Below are positions 21,308 through 32,600 of a stretch of DNA of 64,000 nt, piece by piece. The DNA is from Phytophthora quininea (lineage: Eukaryota; Oomycota; Peronosporomycetes; Peronosporales; Peronosporaceae), in assembly GCA_011947345.1 (NCBI GenBank), contig JAAVTG010000132.1, positions 1 to 64,000 on the forward strand. Direction: 5' to 3'. The notes below the pieces were generated by a model. The model was not told the origin of the DNA and made no database searches. It was given only the letters and a program-made list of their open reading frames with translations. Numbering within the stretch: the stretch's first letter is position 1; the number at the start of each line of letters is the position of its first letter. A program made the translations under genes and the position numbers.

Positions 21308-22033
21308 TTAAGCTTTTTCAGGTTTTAGACCTTTCGTGCAAAGTGCATTGCGTAAGTGCAGGAAACTGGGCTTTGTGAGAGTTTTCGTGAAAATGTCTAC
21401 TATCATTTCTTTTGTATTGCAGTATTGAATTTCAAATTCTTCTCTTTCCGCTTTTTCTTGTACAAAATGGTATCGGATATCAATGGGTTTGCTTCTACCA
21501 TGTAGTTCGGGATTGTAGGACAGTTTAATACAACTCTTGTTGTCTTCGAGGATTGTAATTGCATATGGGCTTTTATGTTTAAGTTCAACTAGAAGTAGTT
21601 TAAAGAAAATAACTTCTTGCATGGAGTGACATAGAGCAATGTGTTCTGCTTCTGATGTGGATAAGACCACGGTGTGATGTTTCTGTGATTACCATGAAAA
21701 TGGGACTACCACGCATATATGTGATAAATCCCTAACGGATCGTCTAGTATCAGCGCAGCTCGCATAGTCCGCGTCTGAGTACGCAATGAGATAGTGTTTT
21801 GACTCGTATTACTTTAGGTTTTCAATACCATCTAGTGTTGCGCCGGGATTTTGAGTGCCGTTTAGGTACTTGAGACCACTGACCGCATTCCAGTGAGCGT
21901 TTCCGGGATTTACAAGGAATTGGCTTATTTCTCGTTGGTAGTGGGCAAATCAGGTCTTGTTCCCATCATCAAGTACATAAAGCCACCGACTACCTCTCTG
22001 TACGGGATCGCTTCCATTTTATCAATGTTGTCT
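21308..22033 (-). pseudogene. Ty1/Copia pol fragment (RT end and RNase H), Y1
   Basis: On the minus strand, PYREVVGGFMYLMMGTRPDL near 22000 is the end of a Copia RT. After several stops, LSTSEAEHIALCHSMQEV, HGRSKPIDIRYHFVQEKAE and TKEMIVDIFTKTLTKPSFL follow, the standard C-terminal RNase H of Copia polyproteins. Only the last 120 codons (21308-21670) remain open. No LTR is seen beside it. Copy in Y2 at 57366-58091. Confidence 0.88.
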
Positions 22034-22428
22034 TGAGACTGTGGTTTCCTGTCGAGTTGTGGAATGTACACGGAATCGATAGAGATATTGTTTCAAGAAC
22101 CAACAACCCACTGGAGCGCTTCAATCGCGAGATAAATGCCGCTATTTCTTCCCCGCTTCCGAATCTACCTGCTTTCGTTGCTATCATCGACATGACTTCC
22201 AGACGATATGTTCAGCTTCTACCCGACATTTCAAACAAGCAATCCACCGCTCCAACAGGACACGAGATCCAGCTCCCAGTACCTGTCAACGTGCTATCAG
22301 TTCCGCGGCAGCGAGCCAGCAACGAACCCCCACCCAATTCGACTACAAGAAATGCCAGAAATGATCATGAAGGCAGTGGGCGCCGCCGCAGTCAGCAGAC
22401 GCGTGTGCCCCCACTCCCATGTTGTTGA
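22033..22428 (+). pseudogene. MULE-type transposase C-terminal fragment (Y1)
   Basis: The peptide WNVHGIDRDIVSRTNNPLER, followed by FNREINAA and a FVAIIDMTSRRYVQLL helix, resembles the C-terminal end of Mutator-like (MULE) transposases common in oomycetes. The catalytic DDE core is absent. The frame starts abruptly next to the Copia fragment and ends at a stop at 22426. Copy in Y2 at 58091-58486. Confidence 0.6.
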
Positions 22429-24717
22429 GCCCGCCGCAGAGCCGCAAGATCTTCGTGACTTATTCGCGCTTGAGATCAGCACGACACCAAATCCGCTTTG
22501 CATTTCAAATATGATGTTAAGATTGTGCGTGTCAGTTATCGTATTAATATTATTATGGGTCCTGTTTTGGTTAGGTCTTGCTTCGGGTCTCGGGTCCCGA
22601 CAAGACCCGAAAACAGGAACAGACCGCACGGTGACCCTAGAAAACGTCTACCAGGTTTCACCGATATGGACCCCACAAAACATGGTAAAGGCAACTTCAA
22701 CTTGCACGACACTTCGGCTCAGCAATGACTGCGTTTTGGGAAAGGTTTTCGTGCCGCAGGAAAAATTCACGTGCTGGCGGTCGTTCCTGAAATGGCATCT
22801 GAATCCCCTGTACCACGAGGTCGAAAAATGGGTTTTTAGGTTGGCGACCTCAATTTTCGAGTTCTTGAAGGGTGAAATGAGCACGTCATCGTGTCTTATT
22901 AGACAAAAGCTGTCAATTTCGCTTTATTGGACGTGAAGATGCGATTAACAGAGCATCAACATGTGTCGAAGAAGTGGTCATCAAGGCAAAGGTGGTGATC
23001 ATTTCAGCAAAGGCAGTCATTCCGGTGTGTGCTGAAATTTGTGGCTTGGGGAAGACGCGGGTGCTGGAAGAAGGTGGTGCGATTTTGCGCGAGACGTTGA
23101 AGCGGATACACAAGAGCACTGAGCACATTATTAGTACTATTGTCCCGAACTCGGGCGATTGGGCTCTTTCACTGGTTGAGAATTCGATGCCGATTGAGGT
23201 TTCTTTCCCGTGGTGACTGTTGCATCAGTTTGCAAGCACGACGCAAAAGTGCAGCTGGAACGCCCACTAGAACAAGTGGTAAATAAGCAGGAATCGACAG
23301 TAAGGAAATTGGAGTAGCACAGCCAACTGTCAACGACTGCAATTGGATCTCGCTACGAAGAGTGAAGAAAGTTCCCTGTGCAGGTTTCTACTGCTCCTAT
23401 ATAACAGCGATGGATCCGGTGACACAAGATCTCGAACCAAGGTCAAGGCTACTGTAGCACTTGCAGAACTGCGTGGACAAGAACTTGGACCCATGAAAGT
23501 TAGTTTGACGACAACGATGACAGAAAGCTGTGTCCCAAAAGACACATCTTACACTATGAAATTCAATTTGTTTTCCAGCGTTACCACTGTGCTTACTCAA
23601 TCGTGCCGTATTGAAATTCAGAGGTTTCGATTTTGCTGCAAGATTCTTGAGTGGGGGTTGGCATTCGTCAAACGTGCGGTATTGAAATGGACACTGCAGA
23701 ACTGCCTAGTGTCGGCTTCGCTAGCGACGTCGGGAGCGTCGAGCCAAAGTCAATCAATCAAGGCAATTCAACATCACGGAGTATTAGTTGGCTGCAGCTA
23801 ACCGGACAACATGTTGGAGGAGTACGAAGTTGAGATCTGGTTAATGAGTAGCAGCTTGCATTTTGTGGCCCTGTTCACCGATGGGCTTATCATCTTGACA
23901 ACAATGCTCATTCTTGTATTTTCATAAGTTTTATCTGGAGTTGGCTGGCAAATCGTAAGATGATTTGTTTATCCTCGTAGTGCGACGGGTACGTTGTACC
24001 CCTACAGGAATTAGTTCGGCATTATGTGTCGAACACCAAAAGTAGGTACTAAGCCAATACAAATTTCATGTGGTCACCAATTATAAATCTGCTGTTTTGT
24101 ATTTATTCTACAAATTTATAATGTATGCACATGTTATATAAAATATAAGGTTCAAAATCTGAATTTATCTACATGTGAAAATTTGGAACGACCAAAACGC
24201 ATTTTTTTGTCTGAGCTGTGTCGGACATTGAGGAAATGGCGGGGTTGTAGACAGGAAGAATTATCCAAAATCAACCACAAGCCCTCGACCAGGCAGCCAC
24301 GAAGATGGAGGCCCCCTTGGAGGGATGCCTGTCGCATCGGTGGTAATTCACGCTATGAGTGGGTGAGAAATGCAGCGGGGCTGTGTAGCGGTGCACGTGC
24401 ACAAAGGAAGTCGTAGGACTCCCGAGTCTGTCTCTTTATGCGTCCCGCCTTCGGTTCTATACAAGAACCTAGCACACTCCCGCAACTAGGACTCGCAGAG
24501 TCAGTGTCCCTTAAAACAAGGACAACACTAATTAACTGCAAAAATAGAACTGAATTCAATTGTTTTATCTGTGCTGTAAATGTATAGACTAAACGATGTG
24601 GCATAGTTAATCTAAGAGATATGTAAATGAGTGGTGGAGAGCCAGATGGCTACAGAATCGAAACTCTACACACCGGTTAAGAGTTTCGTGTAACCTCCAA
24701 AGTCAACGCACAGTTAT
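22429..24717. other. Unrecognised region between MULE and Y end (Y1)
   Basis: No gene is clearly supported. Weak plus-strand frames exist. One, at about 22930-23216 without an ATG (RASTCVEEVVIKAKVVIISA, then ETLKRIHKSTEHI), looks helical and ends at 23214; it is shifted by a one-base G-run difference in Y2. Another from 23493 (MKVSLTTTMTES...) runs to 23801. From about 23870 to 24240 the DNA is strongly AT-rich. I see no terminal repeats or RNA genes. Confidence 0.35.
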
Positions 24718-24839
24718 GACTTTCGTGTAACCCCGTTACAAAAGCTATCTGGAATCTCGGGTTCTTCGGTGACCGCGACTCCAAAATTCGACCGTACCGG
24801 CTCCTACGCAAGCAACACGACATTAGTCCAGCGCATCGA

Positions 24840-25109
24840 ATGCGACACTTGCGGGTGAGCATTTTGATGGAGTACCTGGAGCAGCTCGTAGCTGAGAATA
24901 ACATGTTGCCCACTGAAGTAAGCAGAATATCGGATCTTCCTATCTCGGCTGCCGATGAAGTGTTCGCTGCAGCATTCTCGAGGATGCTCACAAACCTGTA
25001 CGCAAATAATCCAATCGAGCTGAAGAACTGTCGTGCGGCTCACTATACAATCGACTCTGTCAGTATCGTAAGAAATAGCAATGTAATACATGCTTCGTAC
25101 AGTATTTGA
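24840..25109 (+). CDS. Hypothetical protein fragment (Y1)
   Basis: An 89-codon frame from the ATG at 24840; the frame is open upstream to about 24721 (WNLGFFGDRDSKIRPYRLLR). It reads MRHLRVSILMEYLEQLVAEN, then an amphipathic stretch ending IELKNCRAAHYTIDSVS. I do not recognise it. The open upstream extension without an ATG suggests the C-terminal piece of a longer gene. The Y2 copy (60896-61165) differs by one codon. Confidence 0.3.
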   Translation: MRHLRVSILMEYLEQLVAENNMLPTEVSRISDLPISAADEVFAAAFSRMLTNLYANNPIELKNCRAAHYTIDSVSIVRNSNVIHASYSI

Positions 25110-25339
25110 CAGCATCCCGTGCTTCACCAGCGCTGGCGCCCCTCCTGAGGGCACAGAGACCCAAAGGGGCTACAATAGATGCCTGATATGACCTTGCGGT
25201 CGAACAGAAAACACCCCATCTTGAAGTCGCCGCCGTCGCAGCAGCAGCGTATAGTTGATAGAGTCTTGGCAATTGAGAAGCGCGGTGTACCCATGTATGA
25301 CCGACCAATCACAACGGGCTATCACAAACGCCGTCATTA

Positions 25340-25509
25340 CATACATTCTGGAAGGACTCGAAGCAGTCGTACTTGGTCTACCAGAACCCGACCACACTCG
25401 TCAAGAAACTTGAAAAGGCGATGGATAAAAAGCGAGGATCCGTCACCTCTGCAGCAAGGAAATTGACGTCATCACTTTCAGACGGAAGCCAAGAGAAAAA
25501 GCATATTGT
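25340..25509 (+). pseudogene. Broken second copy of WLGC gene exon 1 (end of Y1)
   Basis: From CATTCTGGAAGG onward this matches exon 1 of the WLGC gene (10599-10760) with a few substitutions, reads on into the start of intron 1, and continues at 8577-8606 / 44599-44628 on the far side of Gypsy-B. No ATG and no downstream exon are present. Gypsy-B inserted exactly at the ATTGT that spans the former exon/intron border. Confidence 0.88.
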
Positions 25510-25817
25510 TGTGATGATGACCTTGAGCACGCAGGCATCTGATGCAGCTCACCAAAACCGCAGCCAGCCCCTTTAGCAGGATCGGCGTCGTCGCCACCAG
25601 AATACGCAGTTGAAGGACGCTTACGCAAGGTCGGCTGTTGGGTTCGACTTGCGTGCTCAAGTCTACTGCAACAGCAACAGCTCTTCCTGGACGGCCTTGG
25701 AGGCCGACGAGAGCGACTACGAGTTAGTTTAGCAACCTCACTTTGCAACTTGCTACAAGAGCGACATGCAACCGTTGGCTTACGGAAGTTCCAGCTCCCA
25801 ATTCGTGAACATGTCAG
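25510..25817 (+). repeat. Gypsy-B 5' LTR (diverged)
   Basis: Begins TGTGATGATGACC after ATTGT and follows the 3' LTR with substitutions and one internal deletion near 25770. Its right end is approximate because the terminal CA is not preserved (ATGTCAG near 25811-25817). Marker differences from the 3' LTR: CGTCG/CGGCG near 25588, GACG/GGCG near 25707, CAC/CAG near 25740 and CTAC/CTTC near 25754. Confidence 0.85.
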
Positions 25818-25849
25818 AAAGTTAACTTTAGTAGTCAATCGTTCAAACG

Positions 25850-26700
25850 ATGAGGACACGCAGTGGACGATCAACTGAAGACGACCAAGAGAACTCGGCG
25901 ACCGAGGCTGCTGCACTGACCATGGAGCGCACGACCGCGATTACAGTGTCGTCGGCAGCGATCATTTCCCCCCTTACATCACCGACGTATCCCAGCCCGC
26001 TTTGGTCAAGTGGATGCGAGAGCGACAGCAGTACGAAGATGAAGTTGACGCTCGCTGTGCTGCGACGGGCAAGGACAAGTCCAAGGCACTGCGCAGCGTT
26101 AAGAATTCGTTCAATCGGCAGCTATTGACCACCCTGTGCAAGTTGGAATCGGGCACCACCACCGAGGAAGTGACGGAGGAGCGCATAATGGCCGATCTCG
26201 ACACGACCGTCGGTAGCATCATGAATGATGATATCGTTGACATCGACTTGGTGTTCGACGCCGAATTGAAGATGAACTTACATGAGCGCGATGTAAAGGC
26301 ACGCGAAATCAACCACTTTATGCGGTGCTACGAGATTATTCTTCAGCACGGCCTCGGTAGCACTTTCGCCACTGCGACTGGCGTAAAGGAAAAGTGAAAA
26401 CTGCTGGAAAAACATCTCGAGCCGACTGCCCTGCGCGAAGCCGTCGACACGCACCTCCGCATTGTAGATGCATCGGGCAAATCCGACGAAAACGCTCTTT
26501 ACACCTTGGTCTGCTTGCCGAACTCGGCATTGACGTCGATAGGCAACTCGAATATCTGGCGGCCAAAAGCATTGATGGTGACGACTTCCTCGACGACCCT
26601 GCAGGAATGCCAGCGTGCAAACCAGCGGTGGGTGGCGTCGTCGAGAACGCTGTGACCGCACTCGTCACCGATGCAATCGACCGTGGAGTGATTGATGAAT
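25850..26700 (+). pseudogene. Gypsy-B gag-like region
   Basis: Starts at the ATG at 25850 (MRTRSGRSTEDDQEN...). A C run near 25970 shifts the frame into YITDVSQPALVKWMRERQQY, which continues through a helical stretch (REINHFMRCYEIILQHGLG) to a stop at 26395, and fragments follow in other frames. Position and the helical, acidic/basic composition suit a Ty3/Gypsy gag. No zinc knuckle is visible. Not functional. Confidence 0.55.
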
Positions 26701-26729
26701 ACACGACTACTCGCCTGTATGCAGTAGTT

Positions 26730-28775
26730 CAGAAGTTTGGAGGATGGCGTCTTGAGCTTGGAGACGATCCGCCTGCGCGTGTACCGCCGCTAAAAATCCG
26801 ACTGAAAGTGAATGGTGCGCCTTATCGCTGTAAAGTGCGGCAGTACAGCCCAGACAAATCCAAATTCCTCGCGGAATTCGACAAATAGTTAGTTGAACTC
26901 GGTTGGGTATATGGGAACCATGAAAGCCGCTGGCGCTGCCCTGCTCTACCTGTCCGCAAGCCGGCAACAGGAGAATTCCGGCAAACAACCGATCATCACC
27001 CAGTCAATGCAATGTCTGCGCCAATCGCTGGAGTAATGCCACGCTTGGAGGTGGCATTAGAGCATTGTAAGGCAAGGGTTTCTACGCTGTGCTGGACTTC
27101 TTGAAAGGCTTTTGGCAATTGCCTTTGGACAAAGCCAGCCAAGAAATCCTATCCTATATGACCGACAAGGGGATTTTTACGCCAACTAGAGTACCCCAGG
27201 GCAGTACAGACTCTGCGCTTCACTTCCAATCGACAGTGGAAATGGTCCTGGGGGATTTAGTAAACAGAAACGTTATCGTGTGGATCGATGACCTACTCAT
27301 CTTCGCAGATACACAAGAGGAGCTGGTCGATGCCATCGACGCGGTGTTGACAAAGCTCGATGAGTTCGGATTCATAGTCAACCCCAAGAAGAGCTCACTG
27401 TTCCTATCGGAGGTTCGGTGGTGTGGAAGAATTATAATCAAGCAGGGCATCGGCCATGATCCTGAGTGAATTCGTGCACTACGTGAGATGACAACCCCTA
27501 CGACTGCCGCCGAACTGCAGCAGTTGCTCTGCGCGAGTAACTGGATGCGCAATGGACTTGTCGACTATGCTCGTGTCGCTCGTCCATTACAAGAACGGCT
27601 GGACGTGGCACTCACCGGCACTAGTAAAACGAAGAGAGCTGCCGCCGGGATTCGGCGGATCGAGTTCACTGACGAGGAACTTGATGGCTTCGAGGCACTG
27701 AAGGAGCTACTTGGAAATTCGGCCATGCTAAGTTTTCCTAACCAAGCCAAGCCGTTGTGCTTGCTCTCGGACGCTTCTGATGCTAGATGGGGGCTCGTCG
27801 TTACTCAAGTCGAGAATTGGCAGCCCGATATTCCTATCCACGAACAGCATCATGAACTTTTGGTTTGTATGGGAGGGAACTTCACTGGATTGGCACAATT
27901 GGAGTGTTATCGAGAAGGAGTCTTATCCCATAGCACACGCGTGCGAAAAGCTGGAGTACCTACTTCTCCGACCACAAGGCTTTAGACTTTATTGCGATCA
28001 TCGCAATGTCATCTATCTCTTCTCCCCCAGCAAGGAGTTGAAACGACATGTTCGAGGCAAGCTACTGAGATGGTCAACGAAACTTTTGGAGTATCGGTAT
28101 ACCATTGAGCACATCGAGGGCGCCCATAACGTTTGGGCAGATTCGATTTCGCGGTGGGGCGGTCAATTAGTTCCTGCAGCTCGAATTCATGCTGCCAAGC
28201 GCTTCAAGAGAACGAAGAGGAAACACTCGAAGACTGAGACGAAAAAGAGGGTCGTCACAATGACATCGTTACGCCCACTCGACGCAGAGAGTTTCGTGTG
28301 ACCCACTATTAACGAGATCGGAGAAGTGCAAGCCCTGCACACTGCGCTAAGGCGTGCAACCGTAGACAGCGATGAATTGTGGCGGATGGGAGACAAAATT
28401 TGGATCCCTCGTGACGCAGTCGACCTGACGCAACGCCTGCTGATAATCGCCCATTGCGGACGCCATGGACACCGCGGCATTCACGTGATGGAAGAGCACA
28501 TCCTCTGATTGTTCCACATTGATGGTCTCAGCAAAATTGCTCGCGACTTCTGCTCGAAGTGCCTACTCTGGTTGCATGTAAAAGGAGTGGTGATTCCTTG
28601 GCTGTTCAGCGAAACCCACTTTTGAACGCAACGTGACATTGCACTTGGACTTTTTGACGCTAGGGAATTCTTTTGGAAGCTCACGCTACGTGCTAGTTCT
28701 GAAGGATGAGGCAACACACTATGTTGACCTTGTGGCTTGTGATAGCCCTACCTCTGAAGTTGCAGCCACTGCCAT
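26730..28775 (+). pseudogene. Gypsy-B pol: RT, RNase H and integrase N-terminal half
   Basis: Landmarks in order are RT fingers (VPPLKIRLKVNGAPYRCKVR, near 26780), palm (YAVLDFLKGFWQLPLD, near 27080), RVPQGSTDSALHFQ, and the catalytic IVWIDDLLIFA (near 27275, with VWIDD instead of YVDD). Next come RNase H (CLLSDASDARWGLV; VIEKESYPIAHACEKLEYLL), HIEGAHNVWADSISRWGG, the integrase zinc motif (AHCGRHGHRGI...CSKCLLC, 28450-28570) and the start of the integrase core up to ATAI at 28775. Stops near 26886, 27467, 28300 and 28506 and a shift near 27890 inactivate it. The gene resumes at 42993 with LDWYSRFGAP. Confidence 0.85.
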
Positions 28776-29596
28776 TGTGGTGTAGGAATCCACTGAACTT
28801 TCGCTAAGGCAGCAGCGAGCTTCCGCACACAACAATACACCTTCCAGATTGTCAGGCGAATGTTGGGCGTGATCTGAAGGAACCAGATCCGACCCTGCCC
28901 GAGCCGGTGTGGCTTCCGCTCACTGTCTACGCTGAAGGCAAATATAAACCGACGCTACAGGCACGAGTCTTCGCCTGTACGTCCAAACACTCTCTCACAC
29001 TCTCAAAACCCCGTGGCACCAGCAGACGAAGGTTGCCTAGTCCCGTGGACTCTCTTACGGGGGCGCCGGAGTATAACTCCGGCTGGAAGTCACGTTGGAA
29101 TGCGACCCGCACTCCACACACAAGGGCTCTTTCGCCCAACACTCCCCTATTAATAGGGCCAAACCAAAATACACTCTAACTACCACTCTTCACTCTTGGC
29201 CTGACCAAACGAACACTCACTTCACGAAGGTCTGTGTTCGCTGGCAGGCATAACCCACGACCACAGGGCAAGGTGCTTACCTAGGACGCTTGGCCGCTTG
29301 GGAAGTCGGGGGAAATTCTGCTCTGTTTGGATCGCCCTCTCGGGCTCTTACTCTTTCTAATCCTACCCTTATCTATGAATCTATACAAATGTCAAGTGAA
29401 ACGCAAGCGTCGCCGTCGGAGCTACCCATCCGAAGATTCACGACCAGGCGATGGTTCGCAATAGCGACCACCTCGGGATAGCGACCTCCACTGAACCTTC
29501 GCCTCGCGTCGCCATTGGCCCAGCTCGACGCATTTTATCAGCCAATAGCGGAGGCGACAGTTCGTTGACGGATCTTGGAGAAATCTCCGCACCACA
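28776..29596 (-). repeat. Gypsy-A 3' LTR, 821 bp
   Basis: TGTGGTGT...(G)CACCACA ends as in the other two LTR copies. It is preceded by the target duplication CCAT (28772-28775). Next to its inner edge, 29597-29608 reads ACTGCCCCTGGC, which on the element strand is the purine-rich GCCAGGGGCAGT, a plausible polypurine tract. Confidence 0.95.
28943..28948 (+). promoter_or_regulatory. Possible TATA box in LTR facing the antisense gene
   Basis: TATAAA within AAATATAAACC. It points toward the plus-strand gene that begins 709 nt downstream. The opposite strand reads TTTATATTT, so the same site could equally serve the element's own transcript. Sequence match only. Confidence 0.25.
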
Positions 29597-29656
29597 ACTG
29601 CCCCTGGCGAGGCTCGAACCACTCTTCGCTGGCGAGTGCCTCGGCATCTTCTTCCC

Positions 29657-32600
29657 ATGAGTGGCTTCGTCGGGCGCGCCGCTTCCCGCGCCATGCAAGC
29701 TGCTGGTCTCACGACGCCTCCGCCTCCGTTGGTCAGTCACTCCCGAACTTGGTCTTTCTCTCCGTGTACTGACGCTGTTCTCATGTAGGCTCCAGCAACC
29801 GACTTGGCTGGCACCACGAGCGTCTCTTCGTCCTCCGAGCCGCCAGGCGGGTCGGCTGATGTCCTTCCTCCGCCCACCTTGAGCTCCACGGTCGTGACGC
29901 GGGCCTTCACGGCGGATACGGCACTCCCGGGCGTCAGCGAAGACACGCTGAGGGATTTGCTGGACGAATCGCCGGCGTCTGCCTCGGAGCGGACCATCGC
30001 TGTCACGGGCAATCAGTTGGCGGACCTGGCGAAGGTCCTCATTCGTGCCCACTCGCACCCGCCGGGCATGATGGATGCTGCGTACTGGCGACGTCTTGAC
30101 GCTGCTCGCTCCGTTTCTGATGTCGTTGCAGCCACCGCGGACACTCCCTCGCTCGACCAGACGCGGAGGAAGAAGCCGGACGACTGCGTGCGCGTCTGGA
30201 GACTGCTCACCTGGCTCAAGTCGCTTCGCACAAGGCCTTGATGAAGGAAACGAATCTTCGGGAGAACGCCGAGGTGTTCGCGCGCCAGGCGACGGCCGAG
30301 ACTGAAGAGTTAAAGAAGCAGGTGAAGATCGCGACGGAGACTGGGACGGCCTACTATCAGCGAGCTCTTGACGTCCAAGCGTCTCTGGATGTCCACACCG
30401 AGAATATGTCCAAGCTCCAAGCTCTTCTGGAGGCCAGCGAAGATTCGGTGCGACGCCTCCGGAAGCAACTAGCTAAGGAGCGCGAAGTCTTCAAAGCATC
30501 GCTGTCTGCCAACACCAGTCGAGTCAACAAGTTGGCTCGCCTGCTGTCGCGGCTGGTTGCGGGTGATTCGTCAGACGTCCAGGCGCTCCGGACGAAGGAA
30601 GAGGTCCAGGCTGGGCGTATCCAACGTCTTCGCCGAGCCAATGCCATTCTTCGCGAACACGTCAGTCTCCAATCTCTGGACCCTGATACTCTCGTGCTCG
30701 CAGTCGAAGGTTCGTTTCCTCCTCGTGGTTCGTCCCCTTTGTCCGACGTATTCATTCTCACCTTTGACGATGTTTCCAGGCATTGCGTCAGGTGACCTCC
30801 AGCTCGAGGCTTTGGACTTGGATCAAGAGACGCTCGACATTCTGGACCAGCTCCGACGGCGAGACGTTGCTGCCGGGTCGTCCACCCCGCTAGAGATGTT
30901 GGTCGCGGAGGCTGTTCACCACGCTAAGAACCCTGGCAAGCGTCGGCGTCTTCGCCAGTCGGTGAGCGACTGTGACGACGATGAGGAAGAATTCGAAGGC
31001 TCGTTCGGAGCGTCTCAAGCGTCTGTCGGGTCTAACGATGGTCCTCTCTCTTCTGGCGAGGACTCATCGGCTCGCTTCGCTGCTGCGGGGCTTGCAGACG
31101 TCCCTGGTGTTTCGAGCGAGCCTTCGCCTAGCCGTCGCAGGCGTCTGATGAAGCCCAAGCACTGGAAGAAGCGTTCTGACCGCAGTCGCCCTCGCAAGAA
31201 GCGTCGCTCATCGTCCGGCCCAGTCTCCACCACTCCCGCGGTGTCCGCAAGGCAGCTCAGGTCCGGCGCGGAGTCTACTGGGTCGGAAGTCCCGCGTGAA
31301 TCATCGTCTGGTGATGCGTCTGCGTCGGGTGGCCCAGCTCCTGGTCCTCAAGCACGCGACGAAGCTTCAAGTCAAGCCGCGTCGTCCGCTGTTCCTCTGT
31401 CAGCGTCTGATGCGAGGGAGGCCACACGTTCTGCCGTATCGTCTCCGCCAGCATCATCAACTGCCCCTCGAGCTTCGGTTCCGCTCAGGACTACTGCCCC
31501 TGGGCGTGATCGTCCCTTACCGACATTCAGCGATCCTCCTTCGTCGAGTGCTCGGCGAGGGTTGCCTCGCCGCCAAGTTGCCGAACGGGGCGAGTTCAAG
31601 ACATCGCTGTTGGTCGAGCAGGAAGCTGCGTCTGACTCTGAAGTGCTGGGAGGTGGCGTCGATGATTCGCCAGTCGCTGGTTCACGTTCGGCCGTCGTTG
31701 ATCTCACCTGTGGAGCCCTTGATACGGCGTCTGTGGCTGGCTCCGCTGGCCGCGAGTCAAGCGACGGCGAAGCTTCGCCGATTTCCCAAGCTACTTCCGC
31801 TGTAGCTCAACCTGCCGATCGCTCTCTCGCTGTGCTTTCCTCTGGTGTGGTATTTCGTGGAGCTTTCGCTCCTGGTGGAGTTCCCTCGCGGACGGTTCGA
31901 CCAGAAGTTTCGCTTTCGGATGGATCTGCGACGACCCGGCCAGCTCTTCCAACCTCCGCGGCGGGCGATTCTCCGCCCGTTGTTGGTTCGTCTGGATCTC
32001 CGCCCCCAACTGCTTCTGGTGGAGTATTGCTTCCTGCGCCCGCTGGTGGAGTTGTGTCGGGCATTGGTGCCAGCGGAGCTTCGTCTGCAGCTGCCCCGAG
32101 TGGTGCTTCGACTGGAGCAGCCTCCGGCGAGATCCCGGTGGCAGCAACGACGCCTTCGACTCGGTCGACCCGTCGTCGTCCTGGCATGCAGCTCGTAGCT
32201 ACCTTCGCTCGGGGTGCTAATCCCCGTGGGGCCACGCCAACAGCTGAATTCCCAGTGCCGCCGCCTGGTCCTCGCCCAATGATTCCCGCGCAGGCGAAGT
32301 TTCCTTCGGCTCTGCTTCCTTTCGTGGATCTGGAGTTTGACAAGCCCGCGGCCGATCGCTGCTGGAGCCGGACTTTGTGCTCGCGCCTGCCGACGCCGAT
32401 CGCGGCAAACGCGATCGCCCCTTGTTCTCCGGAAGGCATCAACGCCTTCGCTAACTTTCGGGACCCGGTCCACCCCTACCAGGCATTGCTCAGGCTCCTT
32501 CCAGACCGTGCAAGCGTTTTCGACAGTCTCCAGCACGACCTCAACCAAGCCATCTCACGTCGAGCGCCGATTCCGTTGCGGTATTTTCACTTGTGGCGGA

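Larger units (their letters stand above)
8577..25509. repeat. Tandem unit Y1 (about 16.9 kb host segment)
   Basis: Non-Gypsy sequence repeated as Y2 (44599-61565) and, as far as the window goes, Y3 (61886-64000). Gene order and decay lesions are shared base for base over almost the whole length. The offset to Y2 drifts only from 36,022 to 36,058 through small indels. Both ends lie in one broken WLGC-gene fragment (25340-25509 continuing at 8577-8606), so Y repeats head to tail with the Gypsy-B insertion at the junction. Confidence 0.93.

Noticed and set aside
22208..22936. Membrane protein suggested by MMLRLCVSVIVLILLWVLFWLG
   Set aside because: The frame starts as a shadow of the MULE fragment and the hydrophobic run lies in AT-rich non-coding DNA; no start or homology supports it.
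31757..32548. Minus-strand open frames within the antisense gene
   Set aside because: Low-complexity Arg/Ser-rich shadows of the Ser/Pro/Ala-rich coding region; pol already ends at 33551.
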